A DNA stretch of 64,000 bases from Ignavibacteriales bacterium (GCA_016700155.1 CP065001.1:372001-436000); one strand, 5' to 3'; shown: positions 43,347-53,085, numbered from the stretch's first letter. Notes: generated by a model from the letters alone, not told the origin. Made by a program: numbers and translations.

Positions 43347-45734
43347 TTAAATACTTATGGGAACTTCGATAGATAATCTTGTCCCTTTACCGTCATCCGA
43401 ATCAATTTTAAAATTTCCGCCAAGTATAATTGTTCTCTCTTTCATACCAAGCAGACCGAATGTTTTTTTCTTTTCCAATTTTGTTTTGTCAATACCAACG
43501 CCGTTGTCTGAAATATCCATCATTAATTTGGAGTCCTTTGAATAAAGGTTTACACAGACTTCTGTCGCACTGGCGTGTTTAACTACGTTTGTCAATGCTT
43601 CCTGGAAAATCCTGAAGACAGCTATTGCAGCCTGGTTATTTATTTCTAAATCATCCATCGCTTTTTTGAATGAATGCTTAATCCCGGTCTTCTCTGAAAA
43701 TTCCTGTATCTGCCATTCCAATGCGGGGATCAGTCCAAGATTATCAAGAACTTCGGGTCTTAGTTCAGTAATCAATTTCCTTATTCGCTTAACAGCTTTG
43801 TCAATTATCTCAGTCATTCCTTTTATCTCGGATTGAAAGTCAAATTTATGATGACTTTGATCACCAGAAGAAATATTCTTTCCCAGCAGTGTTAAATTTA
43901 TTTTAAGGTACGTAAGAACCTGTCCAAGTTCATCATGGATTTCCCGTGCAACTGCAGTCCTTTCCTCTTCTCTTATATTCTGTAGATTTGCCGCAAGCTG
44001 TCTGAGTTGTTCTTTAGAATTCCGGAGTTCTTCTTCAGCAATTAATTTTTCTGTTACATCATTAGCTAAGATCAACCGGGCGGGTTCGATTCCAAAATTA
44101 ATTGAATGAGAAGCGATTTCAGCGTTAATAACTGTTCCGTCCTTTTTTTTGTGCTGCCAGATTCCCGCATAGTTAAAATCATTGAAATTCTTTTTTATAA
44201 ATTCTCTTAATTTTTTTACTTCAGTAACAGGTCGGATATCTTCAATCGTCATAGATAAAAATTCTTCACGCGTGTAACCGTATTTCTGTTCAGCGGCAGA
44301 GTTAACTGCAAGAAACCTGAGTGTTTCAGTATTGTAAACCCACATTGGTAATGGATTGTTCTTGAATAACAATCTGTATCTCTCTTCTGAATTTTTTAGT
44401 GCATCTTCAAGAAGTTTTCTTTCAGTGATATCCTGCGCAGTTCCGAAAATCCTGACCGGATTATTTTGTTCATCATAACTGAATTCACCTTTGGTAAGAA
44501 TATTTCTTACTGCGCCATCAGGACGTACGATCCTGTATTCAACTACCATCGGCTTTCTGTTGGTTAACGCATCTGATTGAGCATTAATTCTTTTCTGCCT
44601 GTCTTCAGGATGAATGGCTGAAAATAGATCCTGGTACTGAGCTGAAATTCTGTCTTCCGGAATACCGAAGATTTCATAAATATGATGCGACCAGGTCATT
44701 CGGTTAGTTTTCAGATCAAGCTCCCAGTTGCTAAGGTTTGCAATCTTCTGTGCTTTGTCCAGCATCTGCTGACTGTACCTGAGTTCATCCTCAATCTTCT
44801 TTCGCTTCTCAAGTTCACTCATCAGGTCATTTGAACTTTTCTGAAGTTTATTTTTGTAATGAACAGTTATGATTAGAATTAGAATTGTTATCAAAAGCAG
44901 GGCACCCAGTATGTACTGCAGGTACCTGCTTAAGAATTTAATTATTCCAGGGTCATCATCAATCAGTAGCCACTTATTATAGATTTTATCAAAAGTACCG
45001 TTTAATTTTATTTCACCAAGACCCCGGTTAAGCTCCATTAATAATTTTGTATTACCTTTTTTGACTGCGAGCCTGTATTCACAGGGAAGAAGCGGGGGAC
45101 CGCTTGTTGTAACGTTGTCTAAATCCAGTTTGTTGATGACATATCTGCCAACCTGTTCGCCGAGTATTGTACAATCATGTTTACCCGAAGACAATAACTT
45201 CAACGCAGACGGTTCATCATTAACAAGAATCAGGTTTACATCAGTTTGCATCGATAACAGTAAATCATGAACATAGGCATGATCCTGAAGAATAATTTCT
45301 TTACCGAAGCATTCTTCAAGTGCTGAAACCGGAGGGGAATCTTTTCTTATAAAAATCTGGTGATTGATAATTGTAAATGCATCTCCGAAATCTACATTCT
45401 CCGACCGTTGAGGAAGGTAAAACATTGAAAGTATATCGGCGCTTCCTTTATCAATTTTTTTCCGCGCATCAGTCCAATTCATTAATTCAACGCGAACATC
45501 TTTGTTTAAAATTTTACCGATCGCTCTTATCAATTCAACATTAAAACCAGCCGGTTTACCACTTTGATCAAGGTATTCGTAAGGGGGATATCCTTTATCT
45601 CCCACATACACAAGTTCATTTATTTGCTGTGCAGAAATTTCCAGGTTTAATATGATGGAGAGAGCTGCAAATGCAATTGCTCTAAGAGGTATAAAAACAG
45701 AAAAAATATTCTTTATTATTTTTGAGACCGGCAT
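43347..45734 (-). CDS. sensor kinase with solute-binding (SBP_bac_3) and PAS domains, NarX-type
   Basis: Residues 1-35 are a signal/anchor segment. Residues 40-265 are a family 3 periplasmic solute-binding domain (GYPPYEYLDQSGKPAGFNVE, LIRAIGKILN, LAVKKGNTKLLMELNRGLGE). A membrane helix follows (about 275-298), then two PAS/PAC domains (about 330-445 and 450-565), HisKA_3 with TAVAREIHDELGQVLTYLKI (phospho-His), and HATPase (VFRIFQEALTNVVKHA, DNGVGIDKTK, GLLGMKER). It should sense an amino-acid-like or organic ligand in the periplasm and signal to the adjacent NarL-type regulator. Confidence 0.9.
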   Translation of the reverse strand: MPVSKIIKNIFSVFIPLRAIAFAALSIILNLEISAQQINELVYVGDKGYPPYEYLDQSGKPAGFNVELIRAIGKILNKDVRVELMNWTDARKKIDKGSADILSMFYLPQRSENVDFGDAFTIINHQIFIRKDSPPVSALEECFGKEIILQDHAYVHDLLLSMQTDVNLILVNDEPSALKLLSSGKHDCTILGEQVGRYVINKLDLDNVTTSGPPLLPCEYRLAVKKGNTKLLMELNRGLGEIKLNGTFDKIYNKWLLIDDDPGIIKFLSRYLQYILGALLLITILILIITVHYKNKLQKSSNDLMSELEKRKKIEDELRYSQQMLDKAQKIANLSNWELDLKTNRMTWSHHIYEIFGIPEDRISAQYQDLFSAIHPEDRQKRINAQSDALTNRKPMVVEYRIVRPDGAVRNILTKGEFSYDEQNNPVRIFGTAQDITERKLLEDALKNSEERYRLLFKNNPLPMWVYNTETLRFLAVNSAAEQKYGYTREEFLSMTIEDIRPVTEVKKLREFIKKNFNDFNYAGIWQHKKKDGTVINAEIASHSINFGIEPARLILANDVTEKLIAEEELRNSKEQLRQLAANLQNIREEERTAVAREIHDELGQVLTYLKINLTLLGKNISSGDQSHHKFDFQSEIKGMTEIIDKAVKRIRKLITELRPEVLDNLGLIPALEWQIQEFSEKTGIKHSFKKAMDDLEINNQAAIAVFRIFQEALTNVVKHASATEVCVNLYSKDSKLMMDISDNGVGIDKTKLEKKKTFGLLGMKERTIILGGNFKIDSDDGKGTRLSIEVPISI

Positions 45735-45862
45735 TTTATCATCAGAGTATTTTATTGAGAGAGGTAAGCTTCACAAACATAATTATTCATGAATCATTGA
45801 GTCATAGTGTCTGCTAACCAATGAAAATATAATAAGATTTATTAAACCATCCGAGAACAAAT

Positions 45863-46789
45863 TTATTTTTCATTCTGAACAATTTCAGCACGGATTTTCT
45901 TTTTATTCAAATCATCCCCGCGTTTTACAAGAGCCACTCCCGCAAAAACAATTACCGATGCAACAATTGTAATTGAATCGATATGTTCATTCAATATAAG
46001 CCAGCCTAAGAATAAAGCTATCACCGGATTTATATAAGCATACGTTGATACAAGTGAAAGAGGCAAATGCGCAACTGCATAGATATATGAACCATATCCT
46101 ATTATTGATCCGGCAAATATCAAATAGAGTAATGCTAAAGTGCTGTTTGTTTCAAGAGTAAATACTGAAAATTCACCAAGCGAAGTACCAAGCAAAGTGA
46201 GTACAACACCGGCGACAAGCATCTGTACAGAGGCTCCCATCAAAGGATGAACACTTATCTTTTTATGTTTAGAATATAATGTTCCAAGCGCCCAGAAAAA
46301 TTCTGCGGCAAGAAGACTTATTATCCCGACTATATATGAACTGTTAAACATAGTTGAAATGTCGCGTCCAAAAATTAAAAGTATACCAAGCAAGCCGAGA
46401 ATTAATCCCGCAATAGAAGTCAGATTCAGTTTAGGTCTGTCAGGAAAGAAAGTTTCCAAGCCTATTATCCAGAAAGGAATAGTAGTGATTATCAATGCTG
46501 TTAATCCGCTTGGTATCCATTGCTCTGCTACAACAACAAGACCATTGCCTCCGCCTAACAGTAGTAAGCCCATAATACCAAGATGTACGACTTCTTTTTT
46601 TGAAGGAAGATGTTTTCCTCTGAGGTAAAGGAATGTCATAAAAATAGAACCTGCAATTATCCAGCGGAAACCGGCAAACAACATTGGAGGTAAATGTTCA
46701 ACACCAACTCTTATTGCTAAATAAGTTGTGCCCCAAACAATGCATATCATTATCCACGCTAAATACGCTCTGAAGTTTTCTTTGTTCAT
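45863..46789 (-). CDS. EamA/DMT-family transporter
   Basis: Ten predicted membrane helices arranged as two EamA repeats: residues 8-140 (AYLAWIMICIVWGTTYLAIR, LFAGFRWIIAGSIFMTFLYL) and 150-290 (GIISLLAAEFFWALGTLYSK, VSTYAYINPVIALFLGWLIL). Drug/metabolite exporter superfamily in the inner membrane; the substrate is unknown. The C-terminus is a charged cytoplasmic tail. Monocistronic. Confidence 0.88.
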   Translation of the reverse strand: MNKENFRAYLAWIMICIVWGTTYLAIRVGVEHLPPMLFAGFRWIIAGSIFMTFLYLRGKHLPSKKEVVHLGIMGLLLLGGGNGLVVVAEQWIPSGLTALIITTIPFWIIGLETFFPDRPKLNLTSIAGLILGLLGILLIFGRDISTMFNSSYIVGIISLLAAEFFWALGTLYSKHKKISVHPLMGASVQMLVAGVVLTLLGTSLGEFSVFTLETNSTLALLYLIFAGSIIGYGSYIYAVAHLPLSLVSTYAYINPVIALFLGWLILNEHIDSITIVASVIVFAGVALVKRGDDLNKKKIRAEIVQNEK

Positions 46790-46973
46790 AGTCCATTGTT
46801 TTTAACGGCTGTCAATATAACTAAAAAGCAATACTTGCCGGTGAATATTGTGATGAAATAATAATTACACGGATTGACGTTTTACTTTTTTTTTCATACC
46901 CCTTTATCTAATTTTGTATAGCAATTTTTGATAACTAAATACATTCAAACAATATGACAGATCAGGAGAAACA

Positions 46974-48266
46974 ATGACAACTATAGTAGATATACTCGGA
47001 CGTGAAATTCTGGATTCAAGAGGTAATCCTACAATTGAAGTTGAAGTACAATTAGAAAGCGGCGTAATAGGAAGAGCAGCAGTACCAAGCGGCGCATCAA
47101 CAGGCGAACACGAAGCTGTTGAACTTCGTGACGGTGATAAATCAAGATACCTTGGCAAAGGTGTACTTAAAGCAGTTGAAAATGTTAACGATAAAATCGC
47201 TGACGAACTTATAGACTTTGATGCATCAGACCAGATAGGCATTGATCAATTCCTTGTAACAATGGACGGTACAGAAAATAAAAGTTCACTCGGAGCTAAT
47301 GCAATGCTCGGTGTTTCACTTGCATGCGCAAAAGCAGTTGCTGAAACTTTTGAAATGCCTTTATACCGTTACATCGGGGGCGTTAACGCAAGAACATTAC
47401 CTGTTCCAATGATGAACATACTTAACGGCGGAAAACACGCTGATAACAATGTGGACTTCCAGGAATTTATGATCGTTCCCGTCGGCGCACCAAACTTTGC
47501 TGAAGCAGTAAGAATGGGTGCGGAAACTTTTCACGCATTAAAATCGGTATTAGGTAAAAAAGGTTATAACACTGCAGTTGGTGATGAAGGCGGATTTGCA
47601 CCGAACCTTAAATCAAATGATGAAGCTGTTGAAGTTATTCTTGAAGCAATAACAAAAGCCGGCTACAAACCGGGTGAAGAAATTGCACTTGCTCTTGATG
47701 TTGCGTCAAGTGAAATGTTCCAGAAAGAAAAAAATGTTTACCAGTTCTTCAAATCAACAAAAGCGGAAATGACTGCTCAAAAACTTATTGAGTTTTATGA
47801 GAACTGGACAAAACAATATCCTATCGTTTCTATTGAAGACGGACTGGCTGAAGACGATTGGAACGGCTGGCAGTTACTCACGGAAAAACTCGGTGACAAA
47901 ATTCAGCTTGTTGGTGATGATCTTTTTGTTACAAATACAAAACGTCTTTCACAGGGAATTGAAAAGGGAATCGCAAATTCAATTCTTATAAAAGTTAACC
48001 AGATCGGTACGCTTACCGAAACACTTGAAGCAATTGAAATGGCAAAAGTTGCAAGCTACACAAATGTTATAAGCCACAGATCAGGTGAAACGGAAGACAC
48101 AACTATTGCTGATATTGCTGTTGCAACGAACGCTGGACAAATAAAAACCGGTTCACTTTCAAGAACGGACAGGATTGCAAAATACAATCAGCTTATCCGT
48201 ATTGAAGAAGAACTCGGCAACAGCGCTGTTTATCCCGGTATAGCTGCTTTAAACTATACAGCATAG
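46974..48266 (+). CDS. eno: enolase
   Basis: Glycolytic 2-phosphoglycerate dehydratase, 430 aa. Family motifs: EILDSRGNPTIEVEV, AAVPSGASTGEHEAVELRD, GANAMLGVSLA, PMMNILNGGKHADNNVDFQE, VGDEGGFAPNL (catalytic Glu), SIEDGLAEDDW and LVGDDLFVTN (magnesium Asp/Glu), ILIKVNQIGT (Lys) and SHRSGETED. AGGAG site 8 bases upstream. Followed by a long composite hairpin. Confidence 0.97.
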   Translation: MTTIVDILGREILDSRGNPTIEVEVQLESGVIGRAAVPSGASTGEHEAVELRDGDKSRYLGKGVLKAVENVNDKIADELIDFDASDQIGIDQFLVTMDGTENKSSLGANAMLGVSLACAKAVAETFEMPLYRYIGGVNARTLPVPMMNILNGGKHADNNVDFQEFMIVPVGAPNFAEAVRMGAETFHALKSVLGKKGYNTAVGDEGGFAPNLKSNDEAVEVILEAITKAGYKPGEEIALALDVASSEMFQKEKNVYQFFKSTKAEMTAQKLIEFYENWTKQYPIVSIEDGLAEDDWNGWQLLTEKLGDKIQLVGDDLFVTNTKRLSQGIEKGIANSILIKVNQIGTLTETLEAIEMAKVASYTNVISHRSGETEDTTIADIAVATNAGQIKTGSLSRTDRIAKYNQLIRIEEELGNSAVYPGIAALNYTA

Positions 48267-48283
48267 TTAAATAAATTATTTAA

Positions 48284-48408
48284 TGAAGAGGTTGCCTCAA
48301 AAAGTTATGTCAACCTGAACTTGTTTCAGGTTCTTATTTTACTTCAGAAATGAAGTCAGAGATTCCGAAACAAGTTCGGAATGACTTTTGGGAGGCAGCC
48401 TCTTTTTT
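48284..48408. repeat. composite hairpin repeat, probably terminator
   Basis: GAAGAGGTTGCCTC at the left pairs (one G:T) with GAGGCAGCCTCTT at the right, continued by AAAAGT/ACTTTT. Two smaller hairpins lie within (CCTGAACTTGTTTCAGG and ATTCCGAAACAAGTTCGGAAT), and the right side ends in a T-run. It lies between eno and the glutamine synthetase gene. The inner hairpins are of the kind scattered through Bacteroidota genomes. Confidence 0.75.
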
Positions 48409-48432
48409 TCTCAACTGATTAAGCGGGGATTT

Positions 48433-49815
48433 ATGCCTGACAAAAATCTGCAGAAATGTAAAAACATAATTAAACAAAAGAAGATCGAGTTCGTTGATCT
48501 TAAAGCAATTGATCTATCAGGAAGACTGCATCACATATCACTTCCGGTTTATGACAACATATTAGAAAAACTTTTATCCGAAGGTGTCGGCTTTGATGGA
48601 TCAAGTTATGGTTTCCGCAAAGTGGAAAACAGTGATATGATCATGCTTCCCGATCTTTCAACAGCAGTTGTTGATCCATTCAGGGATGCACCTACATTAA
48701 GTTTTTATTCACACATAGTTTTAACTGATGAAAAGCGAAGTCCTTTCAGCCAGGACGGAAGATACCTTGCTAAAAAAGCGGAACTGCTTTTAAAACAAAT
48801 TACAGGCGCTGAAAAATCTTTATGGGGACCTGAGTTTGAATTTTATATCTTCTCAAAAGTTGAATATGATACACGTACAGCTACTTCATACTACAAAGTA
48901 GAACACGCAGAAGAGTTTTATAAGAAAGCATATCACGCTGCAAATCCCTTTGATGAGTACGATGACTTCCGCGATGAAGCATGTAAAATTTTAAAAGCAC
49001 AGGGTATCAATGTTAAATATCATCATCACGAAGTTGGTGAGCGAGGACAGCAGGAAATAGAACTGTACTTCACAGATTTACTAAACACCGCAGATCATAT
49101 AGTCACTGCTAAGTATGTGCTGTTCAACTTTGCAAAAGAAAAAGGATTGTACATTACATTTATGCCCAAGCCGATGTATCAGCAGGCAGGCAACGGAATG
49201 CACCTTCACCTTTATCTTACTAAGAAAGGGAAGAACGCATTCTATAAAAAAGGTGAGTACGGAAACATAAATGAACTTGGCAGATATTTTATCGGCGGAA
49301 TGTTAAAACACGGTCCGGCACTATCAGCATTTACAAACCCGAGTACAAACTCGTACAAAAGATTAGTTCCCGGATATGAAGCTCCCGTTGCATTAACTTA
49401 CGGACAGGGTAACAGGGCATCTGCGATAAGAATACCAAAGTATGTTTCCAATCCAGACGAAACAAGATTTGAATACCGTCCGCCAGACGCAACGGCAAAC
49501 CCATATTTATGTCTTGTCGCAATGCTGCTTGCAGGTATAGACGGAGTTGTTAACAAGATTGATCCTGTTCGCGAAGGTTTTGGTCCGATAGATAAAAACT
49601 TTTTAGACGACAGTTTCAGAGAACATATACATTTCCTTCCAAGGAATCTTGCGGAAGCGCTTGACGCACTTAATGCCGATAATGATTTCTTAAGGAGAGG
49701 AAATATCTTTACAGATGAACTGCTTGATCAATGGGTAAAATTAAAGCAGGAAGAAATTATGTCGATAGGAACAATGCCGCATCCGTTCGAATACAAAATG
49801 TACTTCAATTTATAA
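48433..49815 (+). CDS. glnA: glutamine synthetase, type I
   Basis: ATP-dependent glutamate-ammonia ligase. Residues 10-100 form the beta-grasp domain with LKAIDLSGRLHHISLPVYD and the GVGFDGSSYGF loop. The catalytic domain has LWGPEFEFYIF (metal Glu), HHEVGERGQQEIELYF, GNGMHLHLYL, TNPSTNSYKRLVPGYEAPVA, NRASAIRIPKY and RFEYRPPDATANPYL. No Tyr-containing adenylylation loop (usually NLYDLPPEE) is seen, so regulation probably differs from enterobacterial enzymes. At 460 aa it is GSI-sized. The ATG at 48433 follows GGGG; a TTG extension from 48388 would lie inside the upstream hairpin. Confidence 0.93.
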   Translation: MPDKNLQKCKNIIKQKKIEFVDLKAIDLSGRLHHISLPVYDNILEKLLSEGVGFDGSSYGFRKVENSDMIMLPDLSTAVVDPFRDAPTLSFYSHIVLTDEKRSPFSQDGRYLAKKAELLLKQITGAEKSLWGPEFEFYIFSKVEYDTRTATSYYKVEHAEEFYKKAYHAANPFDEYDDFRDEACKILKAQGINVKYHHHEVGERGQQEIELYFTDLLNTADHIVTAKYVLFNFAKEKGLYITFMPKPMYQQAGNGMHLHLYLTKKGKNAFYKKGEYGNINELGRYFIGGMLKHGPALSAFTNPSTNSYKRLVPGYEAPVALTYGQGNRASAIRIPKYVSNPDETRFEYRPPDATANPYLCLVAMLLAGIDGVVNKIDPVREGFGPIDKNFLDDSFREHIHFLPRNLAEALDALNADNDFLRRGNIFTDELLDQWVKLKQEEIMSIGTMPHPFEYKMYFNL

Positions 49816-49852
49816 CCGTGCACGGGGACGCATAATATGCGTCCCCTACGGT
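49815..49852. repeat. REP-like hairpin after glnA
   Basis: GGGGACGCAT and ATGCGTCCCC pair around AAT, extended by ACCGT/ACGGT. It begins at the glnA stop and may end that transcript. Confidence 0.75.
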
Positions 49853-50213
49853 GTTAGTGCTAACCAGTATAAAAATCATACCAATAAAAAATTAAAATGA
49901 AGGGAATGGTCTTTGACAATTCCTTTCTATTAAGTGTTATGTTTACCAACCATAATATTGTAATGCAGAACAATGTCATGCTGAACTCGTTTCAGCATCC
50001 GCAATTGTTTCCGCATCCTCCTCACACCGTCATTCCGGCTTGTCCGGAATCTTAGACCACATACAGTAGTACCTCAATCTTGCCTACCAAAGATAAAATC
50101 GAAAATATAGAGTCGGAAAAATCTCAGCAGAAAAAATCTGATGGAAAGAATTTTGCTAAGGAGTGGTAAAGTATGCAATTCTTTAAATATTGAAGTAAAT
50201 ACCAAGTATAAAT
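49853..50213. other. gene-free region
   Basis: Holds short hairpin repeats (GCTGAACTCGTTTCAGC near 49981; ATTCCGG/CCGGAAT near 50033) and otherwise AT-rich sequence with no gene. Confidence 0.5.
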
Positions 50214-51236
50214 TCAGCGCACCTTAATTTTTTTCTCTAATGGAATTGCATTTCCCGTCCGAACAAAATCCAAATCATCTATAATTATTTTTTTAAAAGT
50301 TAACCAATGATAAAACCTGTACGTCTTATCCAAGAAAATCATAACGTTGTTTTCAACTTTAATTAATTTTGAAGATTTTAATTCAAGGTATGGGAATTGT
50401 GATAATATTACTTTTGTAATTTCTAACTTTTCAGTTTTAATACGGGTACTTAGAATATTATAAATAATACTTTTCAAAAACGAATTTACCGTATAAGTTT
50501 GATCTGAGTTAATACCGATGCCTGAATTATTGTTGAAACATTTTTTCATAAGCATTATTAATAATTCAATGGTACTTATAGAATATGTAATTTTATCCTT
50601 AATTTTGGCAACTATAAGAGATGTACGCTCTTCTGACAATGTAACTTCAACAAATGATCGTTTATTAATAATTGAGTATAAAAATTCAAATTCTTTTATT
50701 TCAGATTTTGTAAATGGTGCAGAATCATCTACTCTGAACTTTTCCAATTCCAATTCGAGTTTCAATTTTTCGTTTTGAATTGGCATCAACAATGCTTTAG
50801 ATGCAGTTTCTAAATAACTCAACCATATCTCAGCGACAATTTGGGGAAAAACTACGTTATAATTTTTTTTGTTCCATTCAGGGAGTTGAAGACTTTGTAA
50901 ATCCACTCTTAACCTACTTCTCAATGACTTTTCGGAAACATAAGGTAATATGCTAATATTTTTATCATTTAATTCACTTAACAATGCAACATCCAATTCT
51001 CTTTCAACAAACTTTGACTTAATCGAATCCTCAGTCAAATAGACTAATACAGAATCGCACGTAGGTATTCCATCTTCAAATATCGTTTTCAGGAAAGATT
51101 TTCCTGTCCGAATTTCAATTTCATCGCGCCATGGAGTAATCTGACAACGCATCAGATCATCAAACGCTTTCTTTACAAATTCTTTGTCATTTGAAGAGTA
51201 TGAAAGGAATACGCGTGGTTTATTAATTCTTTCCAT
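50214..51236 (-). CDS. TIR-domain protein
   Basis: Residues 6-140 are a TIR domain: KPRVFLSYSSNDKEFVKKAF, GIPTCDSVLVYLTEDSIKSK, FVERELDVALLSE, with Glu80 in the position of the NADase glutamate of bacterial TIR enzymes. Residues 150-340 are helical and of no recognised family, perhaps a sensing or oligomerisation part. Bacterial TIR proteins often cleave NAD or act in defence signalling. It overlaps the preceding membrane-protein gene by 14 bp, so the two are coupled. AT-rich composition and location beside a methyltransferase fragment and element 2 suggest an acquired defence-type locus; the role is inference. Confidence 0.75.
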   Translation of the reverse strand: MERINKPRVFLSYSSNDKEFVKKAFDDLMRCQITPWRDEIEIRTGKSFLKTIFEDGIPTCDSVLVYLTEDSIKSKFVERELDVALLSELNDKNISILPYVSEKSLRSRLRVDLQSLQLPEWNKKNYNVVFPQIVAEIWLSYLETASKALLMPIQNEKLKLELELEKFRVDDSAPFTKSEIKEFEFLYSIINKRSFVEVTLSEERTSLIVAKIKDKITYSISTIELLIMLMKKCFNNNSGIGINSDQTYTVNSFLKSIIYNILSTRIKTEKLEITKVILSQFPYLELKSSKLIKVENNVMIFLDKTYRFYHWLTFKKIIIDDLDFVRTGNAIPLEKKIKVR

Positions 51237-52068
51237 AATTTAATACCCGATCCCACTCAGTTGGTTTAAGTGACAAATTTAATTCCTGGATTAGAATAGA
51301 AGATAATCTTATTGAGATTTCAATGCTTTTTTCAATCTTCAATTTTGAAATGAAGAACTCCCGCTTCGTTTTAGATGGTAGGTCTTTTAAGCTTTTGACA
51401 TGATAGATAATCAATTGTCTACTTACTTTTCCCACTGAACTATAGAGTTTGGACAATTCCTCAACATTCATTTTATACAAATCTATGTCATCTTCGGAAT
51501 TTAATTGTAAGTAAGTAGGATAAATTGGATTATTATATTCATTAATGACTTCATCAAAATATCTTTTTGCATCTGTCCTAAATGAATATGAATAATTTGA
51601 ACTTAATTTTCTCAATTCATCTAATGATCGCCTACTATCATTCTGAGCAGCAAGTTTGAGGAGTTCCAGATTTGTCAACTCAATTTTAGGAGTCAATATT
51701 GAGTCAATCATCTCTGTAATTCTTTTGTCTCCATATTGCTGAACTTTATATCTTGCCACCTCTTCAATTAATTCTCGAATGTTTTTTGAGTCAAACTCTT
51801 TTTCAATTTGTTGTACAACATTTCTTCTTACAACATCTACATGATAATTCATTGAATCTCTAATATTATCTTCGAATTTTTTAGTTTTTAATCTAACATC
51901 ATCCATTGTTTCATTGATATTCGAATAAGTAAAATATCCGCCTATTAAAAAAACTAATGTCACAACAGCAACGACCCCTCCTACCATCATTAAGAAACTA
52001 CTGTGCGCTCGATAAATTGCTTCAACTTCATCAAATGATTTTCTTGATTTATTTTTACTTCGAAACAT
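51223..52068 (-). CDS. single-span membrane protein, partner of TIR protein
   Basis: Not a family I recognise. Residues 28-50 (LMMVGGVVAVVTLVFLIGGY) are one membrane helix; residues 52-110 form a probable coiled coil (ETMDDVRLKTKKFEDNIRDS); the remaining 170 residues are helical and charged, resembling alpha-solenoid repeats. With the N-terminus basic, the long C-terminal part would be outside if the positive-inside rule holds, or cytoplasmic in the other topology. It is encoded directly upstream of, and overlapping, the TIR gene. GAGGTTTGAGG precedes the start. Confidence 0.65.
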   Translation of the reverse strand: MFRSKNKSRKSFDEVEAIYRAHSSFLMMVGGVVAVVTLVFLIGGYFTYSNINETMDDVRLKTKKFEDNIRDSMNYHVDVVRRNVVQQIEKEFDSKNIRELIEEVARYKVQQYGDKRITEMIDSILTPKIELTNLELLKLAAQNDSRRSLDELRKLSSNYSYSFRTDAKRYFDEVINEYNNPIYPTYLQLNSEDDIDLYKMNVEELSKLYSSVGKVSRQLIIYHVKSLKDLPSKTKREFFISKLKIEKSIEISIRLSSILIQELNLSLKPTEWDRVLNYGKN

Positions 52069-52071
52069 CCC

Positions 52072-52254
52072 TCAAACCTCCAACATAATCTGACTCTGTT
52101 TCAATTTACCTTTTAACAGCGCTGCTTTAAATGTGATATTTTGCTTCGGTAGATTCAGTTTGAAAGAATGGTCGATAAAAATTAAATCAACAGATTCATC
52201 AGGAATAATATCCCTGAGCAAGTGAAAGCAGTCACCAAAGTATAGATAATTCAT
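52072..52254 (-). pseudogene. DNA methyltransferase N-terminal fragment
   Basis: The first 33 residues (YFGDCFHLLRDIIPDESVDL, IFIDHSF) match the start of N4/N6 site-specific DNA methyltransferases, whose motif IV would read DPPF; here it is DHSF. The frame then runs into unrelated residues and stops at 60. It is probably a remnant of a restriction-modification gene, consistent with the defence-like neighbourhood. Confidence 0.6.
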
Positions 52255-52579
52255 AGAGCCCGCTAATAGTTATTGATACAAACTTAGGAAAGATATTTAT
52301 GAAATGTAACTACGATTAAAATAATTTTGATCTTCCCTCTACACTCACAACCTCCTTCAGCCCGATTACGTCCTCACCGCATCCAAAACAAGCTCCATCC
52401 AAACCCCGCAATAAAAACTACTATCCATTCAACAATACTATAAAATCCTAACCTTAGTAACGCTCTAAAATTACAAACAATAAAAACCTTATTACCTTAT
52501 CAAAAAAAACAATAAGCTAATAAGGTAAAAAAATTTACTCACTTAATTAGTTACTAAGGTTAAAACAAAAAACCGTAGC

Positions 52580-52597
52580 GGCGCAAACCCTTGCGCC
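52580..52597. repeat. REP-like hairpin
   Basis: GGCGCAA pairs with TTGCGCC around ACCC. Confidence 0.7.
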
Positions 52598-52635
52598 CCA
52601 CCCATGCCTCACAAACCACAAATCCCGTTTCTTGC

Positions 52636-52659
52636 CTGTCACGGCCCAAGCCGTGACAG
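52636..52659. repeat. REP-like hairpin
   Basis: CTGTCACGGC pairs perfectly with GCCGTGACAG around CCAA. Confidence 0.75.
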
Positions 52660-52780
52660 TCCCTAACACACTACGCCTCTGCCTTAAAAAAAACACCCAC
52701 CCCCAATTAACCTCGCAAATTTCCCTCCCCACCCCTCATTTTACGCAAAAAACAAACAAACCCCCACAAAACACCCACAA

Positions 52781-53053
52781 AACTTCTCAACCTATTAACC
52801 AAACTTCTCAACTTATTATCCAACATTCTCAACTTATTATCCAACATTCTCAAATTATTAATCAAACTTCTCAAATTATGACTTAATATGCTCAACTTAT
52901 GACTCAACATTCTCAACTTATTAACTAACATTCTCGACTTATTAATCAAACTTCTCAACTTATTATTCAACATTCTCGACTTATTAACTAACATTCTCAA
53001 CTTACTATTGCAACTTCTCAAACTATTAATTAACATTGCCAAAACATTTAGTC
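52781..53053. repeat. 21-bp tandem array, 12-13 units (array 2)
   Basis: Twelve clear head-to-tail units of exactly 21 bp from 52781 to 53032, consensus near ACATTCTCAACTTATTAAYCA (first bases AACTT in some units), and a degenerate thirteenth to about 53053. TTCTC is the best-conserved box and CTTATTA the next. The unit can be aligned with array 3 through ACATTCTCA. The array ends about 33 bp before the HTH gene at 53086, the same layout as arrays 1 and 3. Confidence 0.93.
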
Positions 53054-53085
53054 AACAATCCAAAAACAACCGGCAGGAGATTTAT

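Larger units (their letters stand above)
52255..52780. other. intergenic region before element 2
   Basis: No gene. Includes AT-rich direct repeats (CTTATTACCTTATC, near 52490), two hairpin repeats (52580-52597 and 52636-52659) and a C-rich, G-poor tract leading into array 2. Confidence 0.5.

Noticed and set aside
52707..53042. Antisense ORF of 111 codons as a gene
   Set aside because: It is produced by the 21-bp periodicity of the array, has no ribosome binding site, and the equivalent frame in array 1 has stops. Kept as an observation only.
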